Part shown: one piece after another, positions 35,101-48,200 of the stretch
Layout: each line of letters starts with the position of its first letter
Position numbering within the stretch: position 1 is the first letter of the stretch
DNA from: Neodontobutis hainanensis
Taxonomy: Eukaryota > Chordata > Actinopteri > Gobiiformes > Odontobutidae
Assembly (NCBI GenBank): GCA_024349245.1
Contig: JALDNG010000024.1
Span: 5,264,001 to 5,328,000, forward strand
Direction: 5' to 3'
Length of the DNA stretch: 64,000 bases
The notes under the pieces: model-generated
What the model saw: the letters and a program-made list of their open reading frames with translations, nothing else
Database searches by the model: none
What the model was told of the DNA's origin: nothing
Made by a program: the position numbers and the translations under genes

Positions 35101-38100
35101 TTGATTGGTATAAATGTTTTGCTCGAAGGGGTTGTTGGTGATGAGTCACTCCAAATGGGTGACTGCAGGTCAAATCCAGATTTAGTAAAGGTGACTGTTT
35201 TTTATTTAGAAATCACAAATGCTTAAGAATTTCTAAGTTTGTTTATTGGTGTGTATATTTTGCAATGAGCCGTGAATAATTAGGGGTAAAAATGTAATTC
35301 GTTTTGATCTCAAGTCTTTTTGTTTGTAACATCTGTGTGTTATTGACAGTTAAGTGGGACAAGGCGTTTGAGGAGACTGTATAAAACATTTTCCTTACCT
35401 CTCTCACATTCAACATTCAATCTTACCGTTTTGCCTGAGACAAGAGTGAGACAGGAAGAAAGAGAGGGCCCAATTAAAATGCCACCCTCCTTCTCTCTGC
35501 ACTCTTCATTAGTCTCACCCCACGAGTTCATCTGGTGACAAACAATACCTACACCCCCCCTCCTGTCTGCGCACACACTGTTGTATCTCCTCTATTAAAA
35601 TGATTCACAGGGAGACACCCCGCCGATGACATTTCTCAAAATGAGGGATGATGCCAGTCAAAAAGTCTCATCAATGAGCAGCGCGTGGCAGTGGCTCTGT
35701 TTTTTTTATTCATGTGTGTAGGTTTTCTATCGTTTCCCCTTCTCCCCTAGAGTGGTCATTAGGGAGGTGTCCAGTTATCATCTTTACATCCTTCTCCTCC
35801 TTCATTCACCTTTCTGCTCCCTCCTGCTCTGCCAAGTCACTCAGTATCTGCCGTGTATTTGTATTCCTCTCGCTAAGCTCTCTCTCACTCTTTCCCGGCA
35901 TAAAGTATTTTGTTTCATCAAACCGTAGAAAAGATCTTAGTTACCATCAATATGTACAATTTAGTTTACTGGCTTATGGCACGGTTTGGAACGGCAACCC
36001 CTCATTTGTATAGTGTTGTCAGTGAGAGGTATGTTTGAACTAATAGTCAAAGTAACATCAGCTAATTGTGGCTAGACTGGGCTGCACATTTGTTTTCTAT
36101 ACAAAAATTTAGTTTGTTCTCTTTTTAGTCTGGATTTGAAATGAATTTCCAGGGAGCAGAACGAACAGGTGCAGATTAAACTGCCTCTGAACGCAATTAT
36201 GCCTCTGGACTGATGGAAATTTGAATAAAATACAAGGAACCAAAGCATCACATTGGCCTGCTTACTATTGTTCTGACATGATTTCTACCAATGGAAATTG
36301 TTGTTGATAGCATTAAGTAAATGTGTCTGCCTGATGAGTGCCTCAGAAGCTTTGTTTCAAGATTTTTAAATTTAAAATGTTGTTCACTATGTTTACATGC
36401 ACACCTTACTCTGATTAAGGTCATAGTTTGATCAAGCCTTTTAGATCAAGAGTTTACATGTACAAGAGAGAACTGAAGTACTGTGTCCACTCGGCTGATG
36501 ATGCTAAGAACAACGCGTGCATTACTCTGTAACTGCATCGTCCGAAGGCACGTGAACATATAAACTACGATAAACTAGCTTGACCATATACTTTATATAT
36601 GTCTTTGTTGGTCTAAAAATTAGTATGTCTCTGAACATTGTTCTTTGTGTTTTTCTTGTCTGCAGTAATTCAACAACAAACCATATTATCTAGGAGTGTT
36701 ACTGCTCCCCCAATCAGAGTAAGGTGTAAACATGCAGTTTATTAGGCAATCATTTGTTTCCCTTTACCTGCATGTTAGCATACTGAACTAACGGTGACCT
36801 AAACCAGGGGTCTCCAACCTTTTTTCTTCATTTAGCTACTTCTACAAAATGAAAAAGGCAGCTTGTGTTTGTAATGTTTATTCTCTTGACTTATTTTAAC
36901 TCAAACTAAATTTATTTAGTTTAAAACATAACAAAAAACATTTAGTTATGTGCATGTGCATTTTGTATGTATATGCATTTATTTCCTGTGACTCTTACAC
37001 AATACAATGAAAACATAAATGCTGTCAAAACTAAACAGTGCAATTACTAATGCACAGATACTTGTGCATTCAGTTAGATGACTGGTACTGCATGGAGTCA
37101 ATAAGAGAGCTGTAGCTACTTAAATTTTTAAATGTTCATCTCTCAGTCTTACTTTTATGTTCCCTGAATAAAGTTTTAGCTCTTTTACAATCTCAGTAAA
37201 TTGGTAAACAGGTTTTGTTAAGATGTGTGCCACTTTAAACGCCTCCCAAACAGCTCATCATCTTACCATTTATTTAAATTCCGATTTAGCCACGCCCCTC
37301 TCTGCTGGGTGCTTGTAGCGCAGAGATTATTGCATTCTGCCTGGTATTAATTCATTATCTACTGCTTAGTCCTGTTAGGGGTCACAAGTGACTGGAACCT
37401 ATCCCAGTTAGTCGCAGGGCTGACACTTACCCCAATTTACACTGCATGTATCTCCGCTCCGTCAAACTCTCTGCAGCAAATATGTAATGGTGTTTTCTCT
37501 GAGACAATTAACACAGCGTCTGATTACTTTACAAGAATAAATCAAATAAAACTCCCATTGTTCACTTAAAAGAACCAGCTCATTGTGACCGGACCATCAC
37601 TAAAATAATTAATTTGTTTATTAAAAGAAAATGCATAATTTGGCTCCATTTCTTCCACCTTATACCTACTTTTTTGCTAAACCAATTAGAAGGTGGCCCG
37701 AGTGGTGATGTTACTGTGTGCTTACTTTCCGATGTTATGACAGTGGAAACAAATAAAAGCCTTACTGTTCCGCTTGGTGGAAACAGGGCTAAACGCACAT
37801 TCCCTTTTTTAGATAATGACTGGGCTTAACTGCATTTGACAAGCCTCACAGCCAGTCCATGTAAATATGTAAAATCTAAAGTAGACAGAGGACATTTTCT
37901 GCTTTTGGCTCTTGTTATCAAATGTTTCATGTATTAGTGTTAATATTTGGATAAGTCAAATGAAAAATTGGGCCGTCCAAAAAGTGTTTCATTCAATTTT
38001 TTTTACTCATCTTTCATTTGGCGAGTCAAATAATTGCTTCTTTGATGCAGACTAATGGGACATTAAGTGCCGTTTTAGCCTGTGGGACAGAACAAACTTA

Positions 38101-41100
38101 CCCAGCTAGAAGTTACTATACTAATTCTGTGTCTTGCTGAAAAATGTTAACATTAAAGTAAAGCATAATGGTGTTGTTCAAGGAGTCACACTAAAAAAAG
38201 AAAAGGTATTGTAAAAAAAAAATATTTTTTTATAGAAATATGTAATGTATGACTCAGTTCTTATGGCCTGATGTGGTTGAGGTATAGCCACTTGACCAGT
38301 TATTTTAAAGCTATTGTTCATGTCACATTGGAAAAAAGCTTCTCCTTTTTGGTTTTATTTGTAATATTTTGTGTGCTAAGATGTTGTATTTGGCTAGTTT
38401 ACCTATACCTATATATTCCAATTAGGACTGGGTATCGTCCAGGACATCACAATACAACACGTACGTTCCTCGATACAGCGTATTATGATTGAATACTATA
38501 CAATACCGATTTATAGTGCTCTATTAATGTAAAAACAATTGCATGTCAGTGTCATTCCATTTCACTTTAACAGCCTCAACAGCTCATGCACAAATCATTC
38601 ATTTGTGTTCAAGACTTTTGTTACTGAAGTAAAATGAAAAGAGAAAACAACAAATAAGGGTCTAGGATCTTTCAGTGACTCACTGGTCACCGACACACCT
38701 GACAAAGTGTGGACAATGCTAACAATGCTTGGCCCAACCAATATACATTAACACTAAAATACAATAGTGACAGCACATTTACAGTTCATATTCATACTTT
38801 TTTTGTTGTTCCTTCCTTGTTCCTGCCCTGCAAGACGCTCCGATCTGAAATAACAGTGTCTTTCAGACAGCGGCGCTCAACACAGCCACAAGGCAAATAT
38901 AGCTTGTTTATTAATTTTTATCTGCTTCAATGCCAACACAAAACCATAATAGCAAAGCAGCAGCAGTGAGCGTTACCTTTAGAGTTAAATTAAAGCAGTT
39001 TAGGTTGGATACCTTTGACCCCTCTCTGTCTCCACAGGGCACAACACAGTCTTCTTAAAAGATGCTTAAAGCACTCTGAACACATGGCTAGTTTGCATAA
39101 ATCAACAAAGGCAATACACTCTGCAGATACATTACTTCTGTTCTGTTCAAGTTTATCAATTTCCTGTCACTTTTCTAAACCAGTGCATCCCAGGTAACAT
39201 GACTCCTGTTTCTGTGGATTATTACTGTCTTTAGCGTCAGCAGGGTCTTTAAGGACGTTATTTGAGCTGCTCTAGTTGTTAGCAGCAATAATAGCCACAA
39301 TACAGTACAGCCATTGACTGTAGTGCACCGACTGGGGGAGCCACGCTGCCCCCTAATGGCCGGAGGGCTTATCGATATTAGGGGCTAGAATATCAATGTT
39401 GTATTGTTTAAAAAAAATTGATATATATATCTAAGTATCAATTGCTTTTTTTTACATAGACCTGGCAAAGATCAATTTAATACGAGTCGGTTCCCATTGC
39501 CAAAACTGGTACAAGGTGTCCTAAAGATTATAGTTACTGTACCATACGACTTTGGTAATACCTCGGTTTTTGGTTCCATTAGTGTAATCCTCTTTCCAAG
39601 GGATGGAGCTGAAGCCAAGGCAAGGTAATTTATTGCTAAGTGCTTTACAGAAATAAAAGTTAAATTTAAAATACATAGACAAGATTTAGAATAAGAAACA
39701 TAAGAAAAATGGAGATAAAAAACACTTAAAGTTGTCTTTATTAAATGTAGGCGGAGCAAAAGAGCATTGTTAAAGTTGAGGCTTGTTTCATTTCATTTTG
39801 AAGATTGTTCTAGATTTTTGCATCTGAAACTTAAACGCTGCTTCACCCTCTTTTAGTTCTAACTCTGAGCAGAAGGCCTGTCCCAGATGTCCTCAGAGGC
39901 TCAGAAGGTTCATAAGCTACTAACATGTCAGAAATATATTCTGGTGCTAAACCATTAAGAGACTTGTAAACCACCAGTGCTGTTTTAAAGTTTATTCTCT
40001 GAGTAACGTAGTGATGTGGTTGTACTTTCAGTTTTCTCATTCCAAGAATTGCAAATGCTGTACTTTTGTGAAAAATGCAGCTAGCATTTATTAGCAACAT
40101 CTGTTTCTGATTTGAAGCAGCACTGCGTAACTTTTAGCCAACAGAGGGCGCAGATCCCTTCTCAGGCTTTCTGTGTTGTTTAAGAAGAAACTATCCAAGC
40201 AAGAAAAAATCAAGTCTTCTGAAATGGTAGAGTAATTTTAGTGCATTTTGTACAAATACAGACCTCTGCTAGGGTCCAGTGTAATGGCCTATTTCTGGTC
40301 CTTCTATTTGAGTGCTGTAAAGCATGTCACTCGCGTAATGTTTATAGGTCCCGGCAACAGGAAATATTTATTTTTTTATTTTTTATTATCCCTTTATTAT
40401 CCCCGAGGGGAAATTCTTAGTCGACAGCTGAAGGTGAGATGAAAACTACCTGGGCACGGGGAGAACATGCAAACTCCACCCAGATAAGCCTCGTCCGACC
40501 CAGGAGTCAAACCCTGGACATTCTTGGACCTATATCATTTATACTAGAGGTCCTGCTGAGGGTACTGTGCCAAATGAAACAGACATCATTCTACGGATTT
40601 CATGTCTAAGAACCATTAAATAATAAAGAAAAAAAAATTTTTTTGGTAAAATGTTATGTATGGCTGCTTTAACAATACAAGAAATGCAACAATCTTTTTG
40701 ATGATTGCATTGCATTAAGTGAGTCCATACAAAACAAAAACTGGTACTGTTACAAAATTGTATTTTCAAAAAGCTGAAACAACCCTCTGTTATTGCAGCA
40801 TACAGTACAGCGATACCTCCTCAAGGCTTGCAGAATTGCCAGCCTGACGTCCCGGGTCTAAAGCTTTTTCGAGTAAGGCTACCAAAATCAGAAATTTTAC
40901 ATGGTTTTAATAAATTTAATTTGATTTGCATTCTTCGTGTTCCGTGTTTTCCCTGTGTTGTGTAATTGCCCCCGGCTGAGTGAACCTGTGTCCATGTTCT
41001 CTACTCCACAAAGGGATTTAGCCTAAAGCTGATGCACGTGCAACGCCGAATGCTCAGTGTTTTGCCACAGCACTGTACAGTTAAGATAACCCGACTCCAC

Positions 41101-42502
41101 CAGATAGAACTGTTTACAGAACATGTCTGTTTCACAGAACCACCTGGGAAGGCTCCCGGTTGAAACCGTTTGCAAAAGGGTGGCACCTTCTGTTGGAAAC
41201 TTGTTTTAGGTGATTGGATGAAGCTCTGACTAGTATCCTCCTACCATTATATTTGTTTTAGCCAATCATAGCAACAATTCATATCGTAGGCCAAGTGTTT
41301 CAGATATTAAGAAATAACAAACTGCTGTAATAGTAACAGATTTTGCAAAGTGAATCTTTAAATAAGAGGAACTTTTACTAACACTAATTGATAAACGAAA
41401 CAAACATCAGCCGATGAAAAGACGTGTATGAAAGACTATGAGATTTAGGATATGCCAAAGCCAGTAGGAAGAAGAGCACAAACATCTTTTTCTGAGAACT
41501 CAAGCGGGTGGCATGACGCGATACAAGATGGATTTGTTAGTTTGGAAACTCCCAAATCTTGAAAGAATTCTGCTGCAGCGCAAGTTTACAATTAAGGCTT
41601 AGTGAAACCAACTCTGTATTTTTTGTAGTGCTCTCAGTCGCACCTGTCCCAGAGTAAACACTGGCTTTACACAGAGTTGAGCCCTATGAGTCCAACAAGA
41701 GTCTAGATCTTCTTTAAGAGTTTAAGTTTCTCGAGTAGCATAAAAATAGTGACACAGTTCAGTCGCTACTCGCTCAATTGCTCTCCCTTTACGCCCAAAC
41801 CACTGTCGGGGTCTCTTTAGAGCAAACCTGTACTCTCACAAAGTGGACATTAAGTCCCGTTAACCTACAGAACAGAGAGAGAATCCTTGATACTTGTATG
41901 ACGTCACTGTCACGAAGCAAACAACACTCTCCTGCACACGGGCCGCCTAAACAAAACTGCTTTCTACCAGCCCGTCCCATCTCCTACCACTCAAGCTACA
42001 GATCCACTCCCAAAAGTAAACAGTAAATATGACATCTGCTTTTTTATTTGTTTGTACACAGAATCGTTTTAGGTCAGAATATTTAAGTAATTGTCTAATA
42101 TTTTATTTTTCCCTTGCATGTATTAAGTCAAAAAATTTTCTCTTCACTACATTATTGTAATTAATACTTACTCAATCCTCTTGAAACTCTGTATTTGGTT
42201 TTGTTTATAGATTAATTAGAGTATTTATGTTTATTCTAAATTAACTCTAACAATGTCCATTTCTCCACAATCACTTTAATTCAAAATCCTCGAGGAGCTG
42301 CCAAGAACTATTTATAATGAGTAGAGCAGTCACGGTTTTGGAGTTAAACTCTACACCGACTCAAATTTGACAAGCAAGAATGGAAGTGAGACAGAAGCAA
42401 AGAGTAAGCAAAAGGAAGACTGGCATTAACTAGTGAAGTGCTTTTCTTTCTCATCAAATAGAGATGTCTGACCCAGTTAAATGTGCTGGTCTAGTGTACA
42501 CG

Positions 42503-42545
<43 letters not shown>

Positions 42546-45206
42546 CAAGTAGATTAAGCGGGATCTTTGACCTGGTTTAACAGCAAATTAAGCTGCATTA
42601 AGTGTGTCATTTCCTCCTTGTTGTCATTCCACCTTGTACAAATTAGTCCTTTTTGACTGGGTTTTGTTGTTTTAGTTTTAGTTCAAAGGTAAATGTGTGA
42701 ACTAAAAACTAAAATGAAACTGCACCTAGGGGAATATGGCAGAATGGGGGCTACAGTGTTGAGGTAAAGCAAAGGGTTTGAGAAAGCCAGTGAATGCCAG
42801 CTGTCCAGATGCCTGTCTCCCTTCTGTTTGAACCCCAGCATCTAACTGGCTCCTCATCCACTGCTTACTCAAAACGCAGGCATGCACAAGCACACACATG
42901 CACAGGAAAAAACATACTGGCACTCCTTCTGACACATGCAGCATTAGGCAGCCGAAGGATTGGGCCCAGAAATGAGGGCTATTGCTTATAACTAATCCCA
43001 ATTGCGTGTTTACCTTCATCACTGGGATTGTCGAGATCTCTATTACAAAGTCCCGCCTCCTGCTAAGCCAATCTCGCCTTCTTTCTTCATAAACTATCTT
43101 TTATGGTCCATTTGAAAACCATCTTCAGCACTGGTGCTTGGCGCCCAGTGGACATATTGGCTTTGAATTGCTTAAAGCTTCCCATTCTCCCCAATCTGGT
43201 GCCATTACCCTTGAAAAAAAAACATCAGCAGGAGGGGGACTTCACTGTCTCTTAGAGTGAGCGTTAAGCTTTTGTCACAAGCTCAGTGGGTTTTTACCCC
43301 TTAATGTTATTGTTGGTCATAGTTTATATCCCAGCTTGGCTCCATTTGATATTTGATATAGCTCTCCCAAACCAATCCAACAAAACGTCTAAAAGATAAA
43401 TAATGTATTGTTACTGAAAAGGCACAAAGGGCTACTTTCATTAAGCTCTTGACTGTATTTAGGTCTATAGTTTTTTTATTTATTTTTTTAATCTGTGGAT
43501 CACAGATAGAGCCAACAGAATTTTTTCTTTATACCTCTGTGCACTTTTTAATTCTGTTGCACCATTTCTGATTTGGCTGTCTGTCTTTTAATAATTTATT
43601 ATATCATCTTTTGTCTTCTTCATGCCATCAGCTTTGGTTTAGTGGGACCTTAAAGGACTCACTATTTTATGTCACAATCCTACCTCTAAAAGCAGACCGT
43701 GGAAAATGCATTAAAATGCCCTGAGGCTAACTGTCAGAAATGTAACAAAATAACAACCATCGGGACATTACTGCGGTAGCTCATGACTCCATCTGGTGGT
43801 ATACAACACACTGTTATTAACACTAAAATGACAATGCCAAGTTTTTAGATAGGGCTATGTGTTTGATTTTTAATTTTTACTTCATCTATTTATTGCTAAT
43901 TTTGTACATTTGGCTGATTTATGTCTCGTACAATGCCTTACCCCCACAAAGGTGACCTGCCTTGAAACACCTTCAAGTGCTCTTATCTCAGTACTTTCTA
44001 AATTAGCTTTTAAAAGTGTTCACACCTGCCATTGTGTCAAGAAAACGTCTCGTGACAGGGAACCCTAACCCAATACACTTGTTAGTGCCTGTGTAAATGA
44101 TTATAAGCACATAGTATTGAGAGAGAAATACATTTGCAAGATGTCATCATGACAGCTGAAGGGCTAAAACATATCAGCAGCCCATAGCACAACAAACACT
44201 AGCACTGACGTCCCCTGTTCAAACCCCTGCATGGCTGCTCACTTTTCTACTATGCATGTTGGGCCACAGAATACAAATGAGCTTTTTAAACTAATACGGC
44301 ACACACTTGGACACAAACCGGCACAGGCTCTCACAGATAGCACACGCACGTTAATAATGTATTTTGACCAAGTGCATCGGGGAATGCATATTGAGTTACA
44401 ATGCAAAACACTCAGCTACAAACTTAATTTTATTCTTAAGTCTTTTGAATCCCCACATTTGGCTGCGTGTGCATGCGAGTGTGCGTCTTTAAGATGTAGA
44501 GGATGTCATAAGAGGGGAGACAGGGGATCAGATTAGGGAGCTGTGCACATCTGTCAGTATGCAGCCATCTTCCACGCCATTAGATTAGGGCTAATAAAGA
44601 CAATACATGTGTGTGTGGTTGTTTGTGTAAGTAGAGAAAACACACAGATGGTGAGAGGGTGAACAGAGACCACTGGAACCACTAGAGTCAGCTCTCTGAG
44701 ATCTGTTAAATGCGGAGTGTCGTAGATGCGCCACTAAAGAGCACACTAATATTCCTAAGTTTTGAAAATAAACAAATTTGTTTGAGTACACGGTGCAAAG
44801 TGCAACGATGGCAAGAAGATGGCTTGTGTGAGTGCGAGAAAGAGAGCAAGATGCGAGAGTTATAGAGGGAAAGGGAGAGAGAGCGATCTTTCCACTGTGC
44901 TGCTTCAGCCTTCCTTTCAAATTAGAACAGACCCGTCTCCTGAGAATGTGACATTTTCACGGAGCAAGCCAGGAGAGATGGAGGTTCAGAAAAAGATGGT
45001 GGGTGGAAGACAAATGGGGAAGGGGGGCAGCAAGGCGACGGGTAGCAGGTTCTCACAAGCCAGGGAAACAGGGTAGGAGGGATGCAGGGCCTCACTTAGT
45101 GTTAAGGTTGGATGGAGAGAATGATGAGAAGGGAGGAAGTGAGCGTGTGTGGGGGTTATTAGTCCACCCTCCAGAGGCTACTAATGCACTGACCTTCATT
45201 AACTCA

Positions 45207-45239
<33 letters not shown>

Positions 45240-48200
45240 CTGTGTGTGTGTGTGTGTGTCTGTGTGTGTGTGTGTGTGTGTCTGTGTGTGTATGTGTGTG
45301 CAACTCTCTTTAGTTAACACTCATTACAGAGTATTTGTTTAAAGGCCAGTAAACTAATGAAGTCATTAAACAAAGTGAAGAAAATTCTGATTTGAGTATT
45401 GGAACCAGAGACTTAAGTGTCATTGGCAGTCAATGGGATCCTCTTGGAACCAAGTCAAAATTAACTCTCACTGTCGGTTTGAAGACAATTGAAATACTCA
45501 CACTCTGCCACTATAGGAGCTTTAGACTTAAATTAAATTTACTGTATACAGCAGAAAGCATGAGCACTGATATTTGTTTATCTGTCCGCAGGCTCTCCTT
45601 GAAACTCAGAAACAGCTGCGCTCTCAAATTTCTAACTTTACCTTCAACTTGGGCTTCTCTGGGAAGTTTTACCACACAGGTGCAGTATGCTCAATGTAAT
45701 CTCTCAACTTTCCATGTAGGACTGTAATTCAGCCCTGGCTGCTCAGATAAAGTAAAAAGAGAGGTGTGTTTATTTTATTTCATTTTTTTGTAGTCACATA
45801 CAGTGTAGATTGAAAAGATTCCTTTGTATGCTAAAAATGCCACCATATATCATAAAAAACTTTAAAATAAGTCTGTTTTTGTTGTCTGTTGGTTTTAAGT
45901 CTGTTGTTCAGTAATTTCTTTAGTGACAGACAATGACACTGGATTTCATTCTTATTTTTCCAGTCATTATATTTTATTACATATATTTTGAATTTTTCTA
46001 AGAGCTAAAAATATTTATACATTTTATTGAGACAGACTAGAATATAGTACCAGGGTTAATTATAAATCATTATCTTTTGAATCAAGATGCTTTACTAATA
46101 AAGCATAGCCCTTGAACTCTCTCACAGTGTCAAAAAGTCAAAAAAAGACTGAGTTCAATATTTATTGCTTTATTGGCCCCTAAAATAAATCACCCACTAA
46201 AGATGAATTACTTTATTTATAAATTGGCTCTCATAGCTTTTTGCACACATTTAGTTAATTTTATAATTTAATAAAAAAATTATAATTATGAAATAAGATT
46301 TATTTCATATTTCAGCTGTTTACATAAAGACACTTGTTTGCTGCAATTGACTAAGATAAAGTTAGAAGCAGACGAAAACACAGAAACGCCGCTCACACTG
46401 TACAGAGCCCAGCCGCTGAAGGGAATGGCTGCCTAGGGACCATCTCTAAAGTGCAAAACTGAAAAGAAGTGATTAATAACTTATTTTTTTAAGGACAGGA
46501 ACTGACCATAGGTTAGATGTATTAATCTAATCTCTGGGGTAATAAAATGATTGCATTAGGTTATTCATTGTATTACTTCATTGTAATAAATAGATTTTTA
46601 CACAGTTTCTACAAGGACATTAATGTGGCTGATGTATTGTTCGGCTTTTTAAGGCTGTAGGGTTTCTGAGGGCACATTGATTTTACTATTAAAAATAATA
46701 AACTTTACAGTTAGGGAACAAAGATAAAAAATTTGTTACTAAATTTACTATAAGGGAGATGAATAGTGATACCGTGTAAAATGTGTTACATTGCTAACGC
46801 AGTGCAGACTTATTTAGCAACATGACCTTAACACAACCCAACTCAAGTTATGTGACTATCCGCTGTTTGTTCCTCTTTTTTTTACTACAGGCTACTGAAT
46901 CTGAATAAAGTACCTGATTTCTTGTCCTTTTGTCCTTGTGTGGTATTGTGTGTGCGTCCAGGCACAGTTCAGGAGGACGAGGGGGATGATTTGCTGTTGA
47001 AGTATGTGAATGAGTTCTGGTGGTTTCCCCACATGTGGAGCCACATGCAGCCTCACCTTTTCCACAACGAGTCCTCGCTGCTGGAGCAGATGGTTCTCAA
47101 CAAGCAGTTTGCTCTGGTGAGATGGATTCACACACACACATTTTTACCACAGCTGTCTATTTTGTTCTTTCTATTCTCTGTGTCCTTTTAATCAGACTTT
47201 CTTCCCATGATTGCCTTTTGTTCAAGGACGTTTGTAGCTGTGGGTAATTGTAATTTCTTTTTTGCTGCAGCAGATTTGAGAAATGTTCACAGGTCAAAGC
47301 TTGACAATAGAGTGAGAATATTAGATAAAAAAAAGTTCATCTTCACTGTTCATACAAACCAGTAACCTTTAGAGACAATCTTAAAAACATACAATGTAAT
47401 TTTGGGTGCATGATTTATATTTACACTAAGATTTCAAAAATCAAATTGTTTTTGATTATCCTTTTATCATAACCTCTGCCAGATAGAACTGCTCCACTGA
47501 ACATTGTCTGTTTCACAGTACCTTCTAGGAGGGCTCCCGCTGACAGCGATTTCAAAAGGGCAGGAACTTTAAATGAATACCTGTTTGGTATGGATTTATC
47601 AATCGCAGTTTTATCCAATCAGAGCAGCGTCAGGTTGTTTACGTTCATAACTGTAAAACGATTGCTACATTTTAAAACCATTAAACACACCCAGACCTGT
47701 CAGAGCTGCCACATTATTGACACAACAAGCTGGTAAGGCCAGGGTTCAGACCGCAAATATTTATATTCACAGCAGCTCAAGATTGATTTTGGTAAACTCA
47801 CAAATCTTGCAAGAATCGAGCTGCATTGCAAGGTTACCTTTATTATCCCAATGGGGAAATTCATTGTTGGCAGCTGCCACCAGGGGGCGCACAGCATGTT
47901 TTGATGTTGTTGAGAAACCGGAGGACCCAGGGAAAAAATTCACCCGAGCACAGGGAGAACATGCTAACTCCACACAGAAAGGCTCTGTCCGGCCTGGGAG
48001 CCAAAATTAGCAAATTAGCATAAAACAAGCTTGTCCTGTTTCTGACGTGAAAAACACATTCAAGCCAGAACAACAATGTGCAATGTAATATCCAAAGCAC
48101 ATTGTTTGTACAAAAGATGAACGTCAGAATGTTCCCACAAATAAAACAGAACAGAACATTATGTCCTACTGGTTGAAATCTAAGGCAGTGTGTGTCTTTT

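Larger units (their letters stand above)
32122..45591 (+). other. ndst3: ndst3 intron 2 (13.5 kb)
   Basis: This is the longest intron in the window. It holds a hAT-like MITE, an inverted-repeat MITE, a non-LTR retrotransposon 3' end, copies of repeats X and Y, and CA and TG microsatellites, each listed separately. The rest is AT-rich unique sequence. No alternative exon is recognised. Confidence 0.85.

Noticed and set aside
39343..39356. CTGCCCCCTAATGG as a further CTCF core
   Set aside because: It mismatches the consensus at a conserved position and is not in repeat Y, so it was not listed.
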